NCBI GenBank assembly: GCA_958295665.1
Contig: OY282558.1
Location: forward strand, 43,400,389-43,464,388
Direction: 5' to 3'
Length of the DNA: 64,000 nt
From: Tipula vernalis
Lineage: Eukaryota > Arthropoda > Insecta > Diptera > Tipulidae
This document shows, one piece after another, positions 47,004-57,010 of the stretch; the first letter of the stretch is position 1, and every line of letters begins with the position of its first letter. Position numbers and translations under genes: made by a program. The notes under the pieces were generated by a model. That model saw only the letters and a list, made by a program, of their open reading frames with translations, had not been told where the DNA came from and made no database searches.

Positions 47004-48506
47004 TAAACCTGATGTGATAAGATACACGAGGATTAGCTAAGAAATCAGCGATGCGTTTGCGAAGGCACACCAAAAACATGACCTTTTTGGTCAATAAAGC
47101 CATGAAAATTTCGTCTTTGGTGATTTTATGAGTGAGACGTTGCTCTTTGTTCTCTGAGAGACGCAATGGAGAGCTTCGAAAACGGCTCGCTCTTGGTTAG
47201 TTCCAGTTAATATTTTGCAATAAATACGGATAAATTAAGGAGGAAACCAAGTTCGAACACATAAAAATGATTTGAAGCTTAGCTAGAGTATATAAATCTA
47301 ACATGGCATAGTCTCTTTGTCGCTTGCATAAATGAAATGTCAGCGACCATTTTGCCTTTCCCTTCTATATAAGCCGTTTGTCAAAGTGGCATATTTGCCG
47401 TGGATGTTTCTCTGATTTAGACAAAATTGTATTGATCAAATGCGTTAATCAAAAATTATTGGATATGATTCATTGCAATATAGTGGTGTATAATGTAGTG
47501 ATGTTTATTGTAAATTGTTATGAATAAAAAATGTTTGTATCAATATTAATCCGAACGAAGTTAGTAACTTATTAGAAGTTTTGCTCAATAAATTCTTGTA
47601 AATTCGTCTTCTTTTGTACTTGCACTTCTCATTTTTTTTGTTTAATTTCAATTTGTGCTTGGTGTGATTTCAATTAGATCTTTCTCCATATTTGGTTAAA
47701 ACACTGAAAACAAGATCCCAATATTATGTAAGACCTACCGATAATTTTGAGCATTCACTACGTTTGATAATTAAGGAAAAAGCACTGTCAGTACACAAGA
47801 ATACAATAAAAACAAATTTTTATTTTAAATTTTTATATGAATTCAAAATTCAAAATAAATTCAAAAACATAAAATTATTTTGGGCTAATTAAATAGTTAT
47901 TTAATCACTTCGTCTCTATTTTTCAAAAAATATTCCGGTTCAAAAATAGTTTAATTGTTAGTTTAATAAATTATCTTAAAATAAAAAGCTTTCCTAAATT
48001 CAACTTCCGAAGAGCAATTAGATGCTATTTCCAATGCACCTGTCTATGATGACCTGAAAGGTCGAAACACTCCAAGTGGTATAAACAACCACATTATACT
48101 AAAAAATTCCACGTTTCGCCATCTTAAACTATTACAACAAAAAACATTGCTTCCTAATATAAGCCCTAATTAACATAAAGATTACATTGTATAAATACAA
48201 ATAAAAATGACTTAGATAAATTGAAAAAATTTAGATTAACTTAAATTGAATAACCGCTGACGTGTAATAACCAACCCAAAAACAAAACTAAAAATAGGAC
48301 CTCTGGTCGCCTTACCCACTATAATCTCTTACTTAATTCTAACGTAAAATTTAACCTGCAAAAATGATCGTTGTCCTCCTTCGGTTTTGTTTGTCCTCAC
48401 TTTCTCTTTTCGGCCACAATACTTTCGATCACTACACTTTCGAATAGTCAACTCAAAAATAAAACACAAAAATCTATCATTTTTTCCTTCACTATTGATC
48501 GATTAT
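47004..48506. other. AT-rich stretch, two weak ORF candidates
   Basis: A minus-strand frame (to 47166) reads KEQRLTHKITKDEIFMAL and is cut at the MITE's TTAA. A plus-strand frame at 47986-48172 reads TSEEQLDAISNAPVYDDLK. Both look more protein-like than their surroundings, but I cannot assign either and do not call them genes. Confidence 0.4.
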
Positions 48507-48914
48507 TTACCCTCTAAACATGGCGAATCGCAAGCGAGGTCATTGTTATATGAAATACCTCGCAAAAGACTCGTCTTGGCGAGTCAAAAGCGGTTCGCTG
48601 GTATTTCGTCTGGCATATGGAAATTAAAATGAAAGCGATCTCATATAAATGTATTGTTAGTTCGTATTCACTTCACATTAGAGTCACTTACGAAATACGG
48701 GTGAGGTAAAACCGTGTTACAGGCGAAACAAAAATAAAATGCAGGTGATATTAAAGTGAATCACTAGTGAACAGCTTTTCATTTCTCTCTCTTAAAATAA
48801 TGTTAAAAAATTAAAAATAATGCTTGAAATTTATTTATTTTATTTAATTATTGAGGATTTTAATTTCTACCTCATAAAAATTTCATATATACAAAAATCA
48901 TACAAAACATTTAT

Positions 48915-50120
48915 TTATTTATTTGAATGCATATTTGCCTTACACACTCGGTCGTTCGCATAGTGAAACCATTTTTTTATAATATTCACTATTTCATATG
49001 TAGGCACTGTTGGGAAACGTTGTAGTATGGTTTCTAGAATGAATAAAAAAAACATAAAGCCTTAAATATTTCATGAAGATCATCATTACATACATTAATT
49101 TTTGATTAAGTTCATAATAGCGAATGATTTCACCGGGATATTATTGCCCTTACCAAACCACGAAAAATTTGTTGCTGCGGTATCAGTAATTACCGATTTC
49201 AAACATGCTCATATGAATTTATCATTGGTCGGTTCGTTTATTTGTTTAAACATTTTTGTCTGAAATTGGAAATCAATATTTGTTAATGTACTAAATATTG
49301 TGCATTATATTATTATGATTGTCTTACCAAAGCCATCTCGTATTCCTCTGCTTTAATTTGATGCTCAATACCTTTAAAATTCTCGACTTTTTGATAAAAT
49401 ATTTTACTTCTTTTATCCACACATTTTGTGCATACCACGTTGCATGTGGATGTTGCTGACTCGTTTGCGTTTCGTTGGTTATTTGTGGAATCGCTTTCAA
49501 TAATCTCTGGTTGGCTATCAGATGCATTATTATTGTGATCGACACTCGCATTTCTAATACTCGTAGTAGCCTGAAAAGTTTTATAAATAAATGTTGGCCT
49601 CTTGCTTGATAATGTTTGAAATTGTGATGTAGAGGCCTCACCACTGCATGCTATTTTACGAGCGACAGAATTACATTCGCCGAAAGATGACGCTGTTATG
49701 GTGTTCGTAGCAGCCGGAAATATAGTTCTTTTAGGAGATACATCGGATCCATTATTAATGTGAGTAATACTCGCAGCTCTAATGTTCTTAGTAGTCGGAA
49801 CATGTTTATAAATATATGTTGGAAATTTGGCTGACAATGTTTCTAATTGTAATGCAGAAGCCTCACCAAATGCTCTTTTAAGAGCGATAAAATTACATGC
49901 ACCGATAGATGTCGCTGTTATGGTATGCGTAGCAGCCGAACATTCACATTTTTATTGCCAAATTTGGCTGTTGATGTTGGAAATTCCGATTCATCACTAT
50001 ATTGGTGATATAAATGCGGCTTTTCATGTATTCGCTTTTGGGTGCTGGTCTTCGGGGTTTCTGTCGTTTTCAAGAACTGAAAATGATAATTTTCCGAATC
50101 GTCTTCACCAAATTCGTTGG
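48915..50120 (-). pseudogene. Spliced gene with DUF4806-like C-terminus and tandem 75-residue repeats, mutated
   Basis: Three minus-strand exons have canonical sites: exon A (to 49328, donor GTAAGA), a 68-bp intron (49260-49327, acceptor TTTCCAATTTCAG), exon B (49094-49259, donor GTATGT), a 60-bp intron (49034-49093, acceptor ATTCATTCTAG), and exon C (48915-49033). The joined reading has the layout of DUF4806: a leading FKGIEHQIKAEEYE, then ACLKSVITDTAATNFSWFGK, then PTYEIVNIIKKWFHYANDR. Exon A carries two copies of a roughly 75-residue repeat (KFPTYIYKHVPTT... and KRPTFIYKTFQATT...), visible in DNA as a 225-bp period, and an earlier partial one. Exon B has in-frame stops at 49209-49211 and just before its donor, and exon A is frameshifted near 49940. 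This is therefore a pseudogene in this copy. Function unknown; such proteins are often transposon-associated. Confidence 0.6.
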
Positions 50121-50381
50121 AACCCGCATAACAATTTCAGTTAATCTATTATTCTAAATTGAGAAAATACATTAGTTTTCATCTAATTTATTTTATTTGC
50201 TATATTCAAAATTACCTGTTAAATTAAATAAACTTTGATTTCACGTACTACATACTATATATATGCAAGAGAAGAAAACATTTATATGTGTTGTAGTTGT
50301 ATATATATTGATACAATCTCAGTAGTAAGCGTGGCGATTTTTGTTTTGATGTCTGTCAAGCTGCGTACATCCTTTACTTTT

Positions 50382-50522
50382 CTGGTGAAAAAAATGTACA
50401 CCGCGAAGTTAGCTGTATGAGTTGAATTATTTCCAACTAGAACAAAAAGTTCACCAGGGTAACCAATTTTAACTAAAAATTTTACTATTTTGCCAACTTC
50501 GTGGTGTACATTTTTTCACCAG
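50382..50522. repeat. 141-bp MITE-like inverted repeat
   Basis: The arms 50382-50413 and 50492-50522 are reverse complements with two mismatches and one gap (core GGTGTACATTTTTTCACCAG). The minus-strand transposase frame runs into it and stops inside (50485-50487). It probably inserted after the transposase was formed. No clear target duplication. Confidence 0.82.
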
Positions 50523-51236
50523 AATTGGAGCAAGTACGCACCTTCAGGTAAAATATTTTCATGTCTCCATTGTATTGTTCCACATTTGTGTGAAAGATTG
50601 ATAAATTAGACGATGGTATAGGATAATTAAAAAAGTTATTTAAATTTATTATAAAACGGCCTTTTATAACATCATTTTCAATTTTTAGAATTTTTAAAAT
50701 TTTTCCTTGTATTAAACAGAAATTATTTGGGTAAGAAGATGAAAGTGAAAATATTGGATTGTATAATAATGGATTTTTTGATTTCGAATAATGTTCTCTT
50801 TCTTTTAATCGATTTAGAATTTGTTGAATAGGAAAAGATCCTTTCTTCACTATTTTCTTAATGTTCTGCATTTCATTTTCAAATTTGAATGCACTATAAG
50901 AATCCAGATGTCCAAAAACTTTTGCATCGGCACACAAGTGAAGTAAACTGTGAACTTTGTACGACACATTTTCTTCACCAAATAAATCAGAAAATTCTGA
51001 ACCAATTATTTTAATAAATGAGCAGCACAATCATTATTCGTCAAACAGTCCTCCAGGTTGCACAATATTCGGATAGCACATACTAATAACAAGAAATGAT
51101 TATAATATTTTTCATCAATAATATTTTTGAAGGCAACCAATCCCGTGTAACATAGAAACATTCTAAGTTCAGTTGCTTTCTAATACTCGATATCGTCCAA
51201 CGTGCGTTGTTTTCTTGCAAATTCCGATGGCATACA
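50523..51236 (-). pseudogene. Cut-and-paste transposase C-terminal region (CACTA/EnSpm-like), broken
   Basis: Minus-strand text starts at about 51236 with CMPSEFARKQRTLDDIEYWK and ATELRMFLCYTG. After a one-base shift near 51015 it continues SYKVHSLLHLCADAKVFG, LDSYSAFKFENEMQNIKKIV and PIQQILNRLKE. This pattern (HxLxHL-x-D...-G-LD-x-FSAF-x-FEN) recurs in animal transposon proteins related to the TNP2/DUF4218 end of CACTA transposases. I rely on family memory for that assignment. The N-terminus and catalytic part are absent, because the LTR element adjoins at 51237. Confidence 0.55.
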
Positions 51237-51501
51237 TGTAGGATTTAAAGTTATAGCTGACGGTTCCAAATAAAAACAATCCGAAGCCGTTCCAATCGTT
51301 TTATTTTAATTAATGTTGCTCGGCCAAAATCTCAATATGTATATATTACCCTTAACAAAAATAAATTACTCAAAATTACTTGTTATACACTTAATACATA
51401 GATACCAAACATGATTGATAACTCTAACAATACTCGTTATTACTTGTTTATGATGAACACAGATTTTATTTAATCTTTAAAATGCACAGGGTGATCCCAC
51501 A
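51237..51501 (-). repeat. Candidate 3' LTR of the Mdg3-like element
   Basis: A stretch bounded by TGTAGG...CCCACA on the plus strand lies between the end of pol and the interrupted transposase frame, where a 3' LTR should be. No second copy is visible beyond 55225, so it cannot be confirmed by comparison. Confidence 0.35.
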
Positions 51502-51839
51502 GTTTCAGCCATCCTGAAGAAAAGCCGCCTCGGCGTTTATCAAAATAGTGTAGACATCATTTAATCGTGTAATTAATTCTTCGTAACATCAGGTAGGTTT
51601 TCTCAATTAGCAAGTAAGTATCATCATCGTTTGTCATCACTGCAGGTAAGTGTTCTGGATATCATAATGTTTTCATTCCTTCTTAATTAGGTATAAAGCT
51701 TCCCTGTTTAACTTGGATTGTTAAATTCATCGTTGCTGTGTTCTTCGTTGCTGTATTCGTCATTGCCAAGTCCGTCTTTGCCGGATATTCGTTGCTGGGT
51801 TCATCGTTGTTGATTCTTCATTACTAGGTTCGTCTTTGC

Positions 51840-53033
51840 TTACTCTTCTTCATCTGATTCATGGTAAGGCATCCACATCTTCATATAATCGGCGCCCGTA
51901 CTTGTGTGGTTTGGGCCGTCATGTGTTCCGACTTTAACCACATCATATCTGTCGTTATTCCCAATTTTCTCGACCTTATATGGTCCTATGAATTTTGTTG
52001 CAATTTTATTCCCTGCTATAAATTGTGTTCTTTTTATAGCCACGAAATCTGAAATGTTGTATTTTGTAGGTGGTCGTCTCCTTTTGTTGTAGGTCTTCTT
52101 GTTCTCCTCCTGTATTTTTGCTATCTGTTGTTTTGCGTCTTCTCTCATTGTGTCCCGTTCTTCGGAGAATGCGTCTTCAAATGCTTCATCCAATTCCTCG
52201 GCTATTGTTAGATCGTTGGCTGTTCTCGCTTTTACGCCAAACAACAATTCGAATGGTGTTCTTTTCGTACTCCTTTGCCAATGTGAGTTGATATACATCT
52301 GAATTTTGTTGGTGTACTTGTACCAACTCTCTGGATGTTCAATAGAGGTTTTTGTAAGGGCAGAGAGTATCACTCGGTTTATTCTCTCCACCTGGACATT
52401 TCCCCGTGGTATTTTAGTAGTAATCATTCCATGTCTGATATTGTTTTCTTCACAGTATTCCTTGAACGATGTTGAGGTGAAGGCAGGACCCCTGTCTGTA
52501 ATGACGTGTTGTGGATTACCAAAAATAACCTGTATGGCTTCTAACTTCCTCAGCACTTCGGATGTCGCCGTGGTTTTTGTTGGATATAACCACACATATT
52601 TGGAAAATCCATCTACAATTGTAAGAATGTATTTATATTGTTTAGATGTGCTTACCATAGGGCCAATATGGTCAATGTGAAACGTCGTTAAGGGTGCAAT
52701 ATCCTTTGGTAACGGATGAAGGAACCCCTCTTGTTTGCCTTCCTTCCTTTCCGCTAAAACACATTGAACACAGTTGCGCCTACAACTTTCGCAGAGTTCT
52801 TTAAGCTTGGGGATATAATATACGTTTGAAATAACTTGAATCATTTTCTGGGCCCCAAAATGCCCATCTTCGTGTATCTTCCTTATCACTTCTGACTGCA
52901 TTCCCTTTGGAACGCAAAGTTGTTTCCTGCCTTCATTGTCGATTTTAAATATGATCCCATATTCTCTAACATAGTCTTCGTAGTCCCCATGTTCCAGAAG
53001 TTTAGAAATTAATGACAATCTTTCGTCTTTCAT
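51840..53033 (-). CDS. Mdg3-like integrase, intact ORF (397 aa)
   Basis: Integrase joins retrotransposon cDNA to the chromosome. The N-terminal zinc finger is complete (H near residue 54, H about 4 further on, then CRRNCVQC at about 84-91). The catalytic core keeps all three acids: Asp in FHIDHIGP, Asp in VITDRGPAF, and Glu in NVQVERINR. A basic region (NKRRRPPTKYN) and a GPY/F-type module (KFIGPYKVEKIG) follow, then an acidic tail ending ESDEEE. The ATG at 53033 may not be the natural N-terminus, since the frame is open a little upstream and the domain is normally part of a Gag-Pol polyprotein. It is the longest open frame in the window. Confidence 0.9.
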   Translation of the reverse strand: MKDERLSLISKLLEHGDYEDYVREYGIIFKIDNEGRKQLCVPKGMQSEVIRKIHEDGHFGAQKMIQVISNVYYIPKLKELCESCRRNCVQCVLAERKEGKQEGFLHPLPKDIAPLTTFHIDHIGPMVSTSKQYKYILTIVDGFSKYVWLYPTKTTATSEVLRKLEAIQVIFGNPQHVITDRGPAFTSTSFKEYCEENNIRHGMITTKIPRGNVQVERINRVILSALTKTSIEHPESWYKYTNKIQMYINSHWQRSTKRTPFELLFGVKARTANDLTIAEELDEAFEDAFSEERDTMREDAKQQIAKIQEENKKTYNKRRRPPTKYNISDFVAIKRTQFIAGNKIATKFIGPYKVEKIGNNDRYDVVKVGTHDGPNHTSTGADYMKMWMPYHESDEEE

Positions 53034-54343
53034 TTGGCTTGATTTAATCCTGTCATTTGGACTTTTTTAATTGTGTTTGGTTCTGGAAATCTCTGAACTG
53101 CTTTGGTCTTTAAAGACGATGGTTTAATCGATCCGGAAGTAACTTCGTATCCCAAGTAGTCTATTTTGCGACAAATGAACTGGCATTTTACCCACTTAAA
53201 TTTTAAACCATATTGGCGTCCTATATCCAATACTTGTTCGATTTTTTCAATATTTTCTGATTCTGTCATTGTTGGGATTATAATATCGTCCATATACACA
53301 ATTAGTTCATCTTTTCGTATCATATCCTTGAAAACCATATTCACGAATCTTTGAAACACCGACGGGGTGGTGCAGATCCCGAATGGAACAAAATTGAATT
53401 CGAACTGGCCATTAGGTACTATGAATGACGTATATTTCTTACTTGATTCATTGATCGGGACGTGGAAAAAGCCGTTCTCCAAGTCCATGGTAGAAAATAT
53501 ATTCGCATGATGGAGCTTGTCCACCTGATCCTCTATTAAAGGTAAAAGATACCTATCCATTACTATAACCTTATTAAGTCGTCGATAATCGACGCAAAGT
53601 CGCTTGGTTGTGTCTTTTTTATTGGCAAGGACTACAGGACTTGCGAACTCCGAGTCACTTGGTCTTACTATGCCCTTCTCTAACCACTCATTAATCTGAT
53701 GATCTACGATTTCCTTTTCAGCTGGCGAGAGACGTCGTGGAGGCTGATAGATCGGCGTTTCGTCTTTTAAAATTATTTGCATGGTTATCGGTGAAATTTT
53801 CACTGATTTTGGTTCATATTGAGAAATTAAATTGTTTATAATGGGAATAAAGTATTTATTCCCAACGATTGGATTTGAATCGACTTCTAACGACATACAC
53901 GAGAATGGGAATATTCGCCTGATTCTAATTCCGTCCTCACTCAGCAAAATTTCAGTCCCAACTAGAACGTCGTTGCCTATGATCAGCTTATTGTTCACCA
54001 AGGGTTCCCTGGCTACATGAATTTTTGCTGTAAAACATTCATCATCAATTAGAATGCTTGAATTAAAGTATCCTCGTGTCTTTATTCGGTTTTCCGCTAT
54101 TCCCGAAACTTCTATCGGAGCTTCTATTAATTTTGGTGATCCTATTCTAATATATTCTTCTTCGAACATCATAGTAATGTCGGCACCTGTGTCAATAAGT
54201 GATTCTACCTCGTACCCAAGAATTCTTATGATTTTATGATTAATTTTTCTAGAAACATTATTTTCGAAAGCGACGTTAGTAGTAGGATTCGTCGTTGGCG
54301 TAGAAGTCTTCTTTTTTGAGCATTCATAACTTTTGTGTCCGAA
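53034..54343 (-). pseudogene. Mdg3-like protease and reverse transcriptase, truncated
   Basis: The protease motif LIDTGADITM lies at about 54170-54200, continuous with RT. The RT has PPRRLSPAEK, RLCVDYRRLN, IFSTMDLENGFFHVPI, GICTTPSVFQRF and the catalytic YMDDIII (about 53275-53295), then CRKIDYLGYEV. Coding is open, but the frame runs out at 53030 before the FLGL...YRKF segment. The connection subdomain and all of RNase H are missing. The active residues seen are intact, but the enzyme is incomplete. Confidence 0.88.
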
Positions 54344-55225
54344 TTAATTACAATTAAAACATTTTGGCCCTCTTGATTTGTTTCGACATTTTTCTGCGCT
54401 ATGCCCTTCTAACCCACAATTGCAACATTGACCTCGCGTGTGGTTTCTAAAATTAGGTTTATTTTCTAATCCCGAGCTATTTGAACTGCTAGGGCACCTT
54501 AACTTAAAGGTCGTATATAATTCTAGCTTGGCTCTAAATTCTTTGAAATTACTTGCCCCATAGAGTAATATTTTATTACTTTCGATATCGTTTATACCGT
54601 CGATAGTGTACTGAATCACCGCGGCTTCTTCGATTTTACCTAATGAACCCAACTATCTCATCGCAAGAAAATAGTCGTTAAGGGGTTCATCCTTCTTCCT
54701 TTTTCGTAACCTTAATTGAAGATGAATATCTGCATTATTTTTTTGAATTTTCAATTCGTCTAACAAAAATTCTTTTAATTTTTCCCAGCTATCAAGATCG
54801 TTCCTAGTTCGGAGTGCTAGCTTGGCAGATCCGGTAACCACGCGTTTAGCATATATCAGGGTAGCTATGGCGGACCAATTTAACAAACTTGAAACGTTTT
54901 CAATCTCTTCAATCCATTGTTCAATTCGATAAGGGCCACTTCCATCAAATTCTGGGATTGAGCTTTCAATATCTTTAAATGAAAATGGGGGAACTTCACT
55001 GCCTTTCGGCTGGCTATTTCTCAATTCCGTAATTTCACGCCGTAAACGTGTGTTTTCACGTGATAAATTTGAGGTATCGTCGTCATTTTCAGCGACAGTA
55101 TTTCCCCCATCATTGAAATTTCTCAAACTTTCTTGAAAATTTCGCATAAAACGTGAGAATTGAGGATCCTCGTCGAAGGTCGAGTTACCTTTGGATTTCT
55201 CGAACCTTTCGGCATTGTAAAGCAA
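54344..55225 (-). pseudogene. Mdg3-like gag with zinc knuckles and in-frame stops
   Basis: Gag (54653-55225) has a coiled-coil-like stretch (SRENTRLRREITELRN) and the capsid wording RIEQWIEEIENV. A single TAG (after FLAMR, at 54653-54655) interrupts the frame, which continues to knuckle 1, CCNCGLEGHSAEKC (CX2CX4HX4C). Knuckle 2, CFNCN-stop-FGHKSYEC, is cut by a TAA near 54344. Both stops are in frame with the rest of Gag-Pol. No in-frame ATG is visible at the start, so the first codons may be lost. Confidence 0.85.
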
Positions 55226-55333
55226 ATGTGATTTATAAAAACGTAACAGGATTATTCTCGAAAATTGTTTTTCTTTTCTTTTCCCAAATGTTTTTATCGC
55301 GCACTGTACTTTTAAACACTTAAAATAAATGAA

Positions 55334-55410
55334 TCATTAAATTGATGTGCTTCACTTGGAATAGGTGAACTTTATTCACCTATTCCAAATGAAGCACGTC
55401 AATTTAATGA
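55334..55410. repeat. Hairpin (36-bp arms) followed by an A run
   Basis: The arms 55334-55369 and 55375-55410 match except at two bases (core GGAATAGGTGAA), with a 5-nt loop, and are followed by A12. They lie between the Mdg3-like gag and the right end of the candidate DNA transposon. Confidence 0.9.
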
Positions 55411-55576
55411 AAAAAAAAAAATGGCTACCCATCAAAGAAACCAAAAATAAATCAATATATGTATGCTCGTATACTACACTAAATTTTTATGTAGTGGTGT
55501 CATATGAAAATATAATTCGCTTGTGATTCGCTGTTGAGTCAACATGCGAGGCCTCGCAAATTTCTTTAGAGGGTAA

Positions 55577-56371
55577 CAGCTAAAATATGTCAGATTTTTT
55601 TGAGTGTTAAGGAAAACAAACAGCAATTTATATGAAACTATCGTAAAATGTTTCAAAATTACTATTAATAATTATGAAACACAGAAAAACTCAAATCGCA
55701 GAAGATCTAACCTAAAGATTACGAATTTGAGTTCTTTTAATGTTTCTTCACAAACAAATTTACAGGCTTTGCATAAAATGAGATTAATCGAAAACATTTC
55801 AATTAAATTTTTATTATAACGTGTTTTTTATATGTCTGTAATAATTAAAATTAAAATTGTATCTTTACTACTTCAGACAAAACATATCACCAATATTTTA
55901 ACGTTTAAATTGTTTTCCTTAACACAAAAAAATTGAGTGAAGTTGTCTAGTATTCGATTTATTCTTTCGTGTCATTTTCTAGGTTAGAAAATCAAAAAAA
56001 AAATTTACAAAGCCAACAACACAACAAACTATTAACTTTTGAAAGTTTAATTAAACTAAAAGCAGAAAATATTAACAAAATTAAAGAGCGAATGAAAATA
56101 CAACTTCACACACTGACTACGCTCAATCGGCCCACTCTGTTTGATAATCGTATTTGTCCACGACTAACGTATAATATACCCATTATACGTGTGTTTCTTC
56201 AATTATAATGATATCCATTATTCACTGCTAGCTTATCTAGTAGTCCGTTCTTCTATTATTCACTACTGCCAAATAAAAATTTCATTTTTGGAAATTTTAT
56301 CTAGTAGTCTCTTGCCATTTTCATTATTATTAAACTGAGACGTCAAAATGTCGACGGAAGTTATTTTAGGT
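55577..56371. other. AT-rich stretch without recognised genes
   Basis: Frames at 55604-55819 and 55969-56208 (plus) are Asn/Lys/Leu-rich with no domain. Confidence 0.5.
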
Positions 56372-56667
56372 TTATTTAAAGAATTTGATAATAAAATACA
56401 ATTTTTTATCGGTCGTGGACGGTGGTTTGGCGTCTATTGGAGGGGGGATCAAAGTTGAGTAGATTAATCTACCAGCTCCGTAACCTTCCAGTAGGGTGCG
56501 CATCACGTGAGCCGTTCTGGTCTTGTCATTAGGCAGCTGCGTGATGGGTACAATTGTGTAAGGGGTAACCTGTTCACAATTCGCAAGTGTACGTACTGCC
56601 TCCTCGTGGCAACCACTGGTAACTAAGGCCACCTGGCACATTTTTGGCCATTTGGCACAGGCTAAAG
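56372..56667 (-). CDS. GC-richer unidentified ORF, exon-like
   Basis: On the minus strand an acceptor-like TTTTTTTTATCG...TACTTTAG (ending at about 56668) is followed by an open frame. An internal ATG at 56641 gives 89 residues, ending at TAA 56372-56374. The peptide includes ALVTSGCHEEAVRTLANCE, ITQLPNDKTRTAHVMRTL, EGYGAGRLIYSTLIPPP and KPPSTTDKK. It has balanced composition and many G/C-ending codons, unlike its surroundings. No family recognised. It may be an exon of a host gene, a retrocopy or part of an unrecognised mobile element. A foldback element begins 45 bp upstream (56713). Confidence 0.45.
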
Positions 56668-56712
56668 TACGGCGCGAACGATAAAAAAAATGTATATATA
56701 AGCTATTTCCTG

Positions 56713-57010
56713 TCCCTGGGGTCGGTCATATAAATAACAAACAATATTTTCATAAAATGTTGTACGATTTTCCGCTGACGAAATATGTTGAACAAAAATC
56801 AAAAGTCCCAAAGTAAAATGATTTTTATTGAATGGCCGTAGTATGGGCTACCAACAAATGTTTGCTGTTTTTAAGTCGATACTATGGCCATTCGACAAAA
56901 ATCATTTGACTTTGGAACGTTTGATTTTTGTTGAACAAATTTCGTCGGCGGAAACTCGTACAATATTTTATGAAAATATTGTTTCTTATTTATATGGTCG
57001 ACACCAGGGA
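56713..57010. repeat. Foldback element, 131-bp arms and 36-bp loop
   Basis: The arms 56713-56843 and 56880-57010 have equal length and are reverse complements with modest divergence (ends TCCCTGG-GTCGG / CCGACnCCAGGGA-like; core CAATATTTTCATAAAAT). The element is non-coding. The frames crossing it (56828-57046, 56986-57201) are repeat-derived. Confidence 0.92.

Larger units (their letters stand above)
51237..55330 (-). mobile_element. Mdg3-like Ty3/gypsy retrotransposon, nearly open but internally deleted
   Basis: Gag, protease and RT lie in one minus-strand frame (55225 down to 53030) broken by just two stop codons. A fully open integrase frame follows, overlapping by 4 bp. RNase H and the RT thumb are missing at the junction near 53055. 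RT wording (LGYEVTSGSIKPS and FPEPNTIKK) resembles the Mdg3/Blastopia/Micropia group. The 5' LTR is not found; the left part ends near a hairpin at 55334-55410. Confidence 0.82.
48507..55576 (-). mobile_element. Candidate DNA transposon with transposase and DUF4806-type gene
   Basis: A perfect 12-bp inverted pair, TTACCCTCTAAA (48507-48518) and TTTAGAGGGTAA (55565-55576), encloses this interval. Just inside each end lies the subterminal motif GCGAATC-CAAGCGA in inverted orientation, with further GCGAGG/CTCGC copies. Subterminal repeats are typical of CACTA/EnSpm-type elements. Inside, on one strand, are a transposase C-terminal region and a spliced DUF4806-type gene, split by an Mdg3-like LTR element. 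No target duplication is visible and the transposase N-terminus is missing. Treat the element as a hypothesis supported by its ends and shared strand. Confidence 0.45.

Noticed and set aside
47986..48172. Short plus-strand frame reading TSEEQLDAISNAPVYDDLK
   Set aside because: Plausible composition, but no start, splice signal or family I could name; too weak for a gene call.
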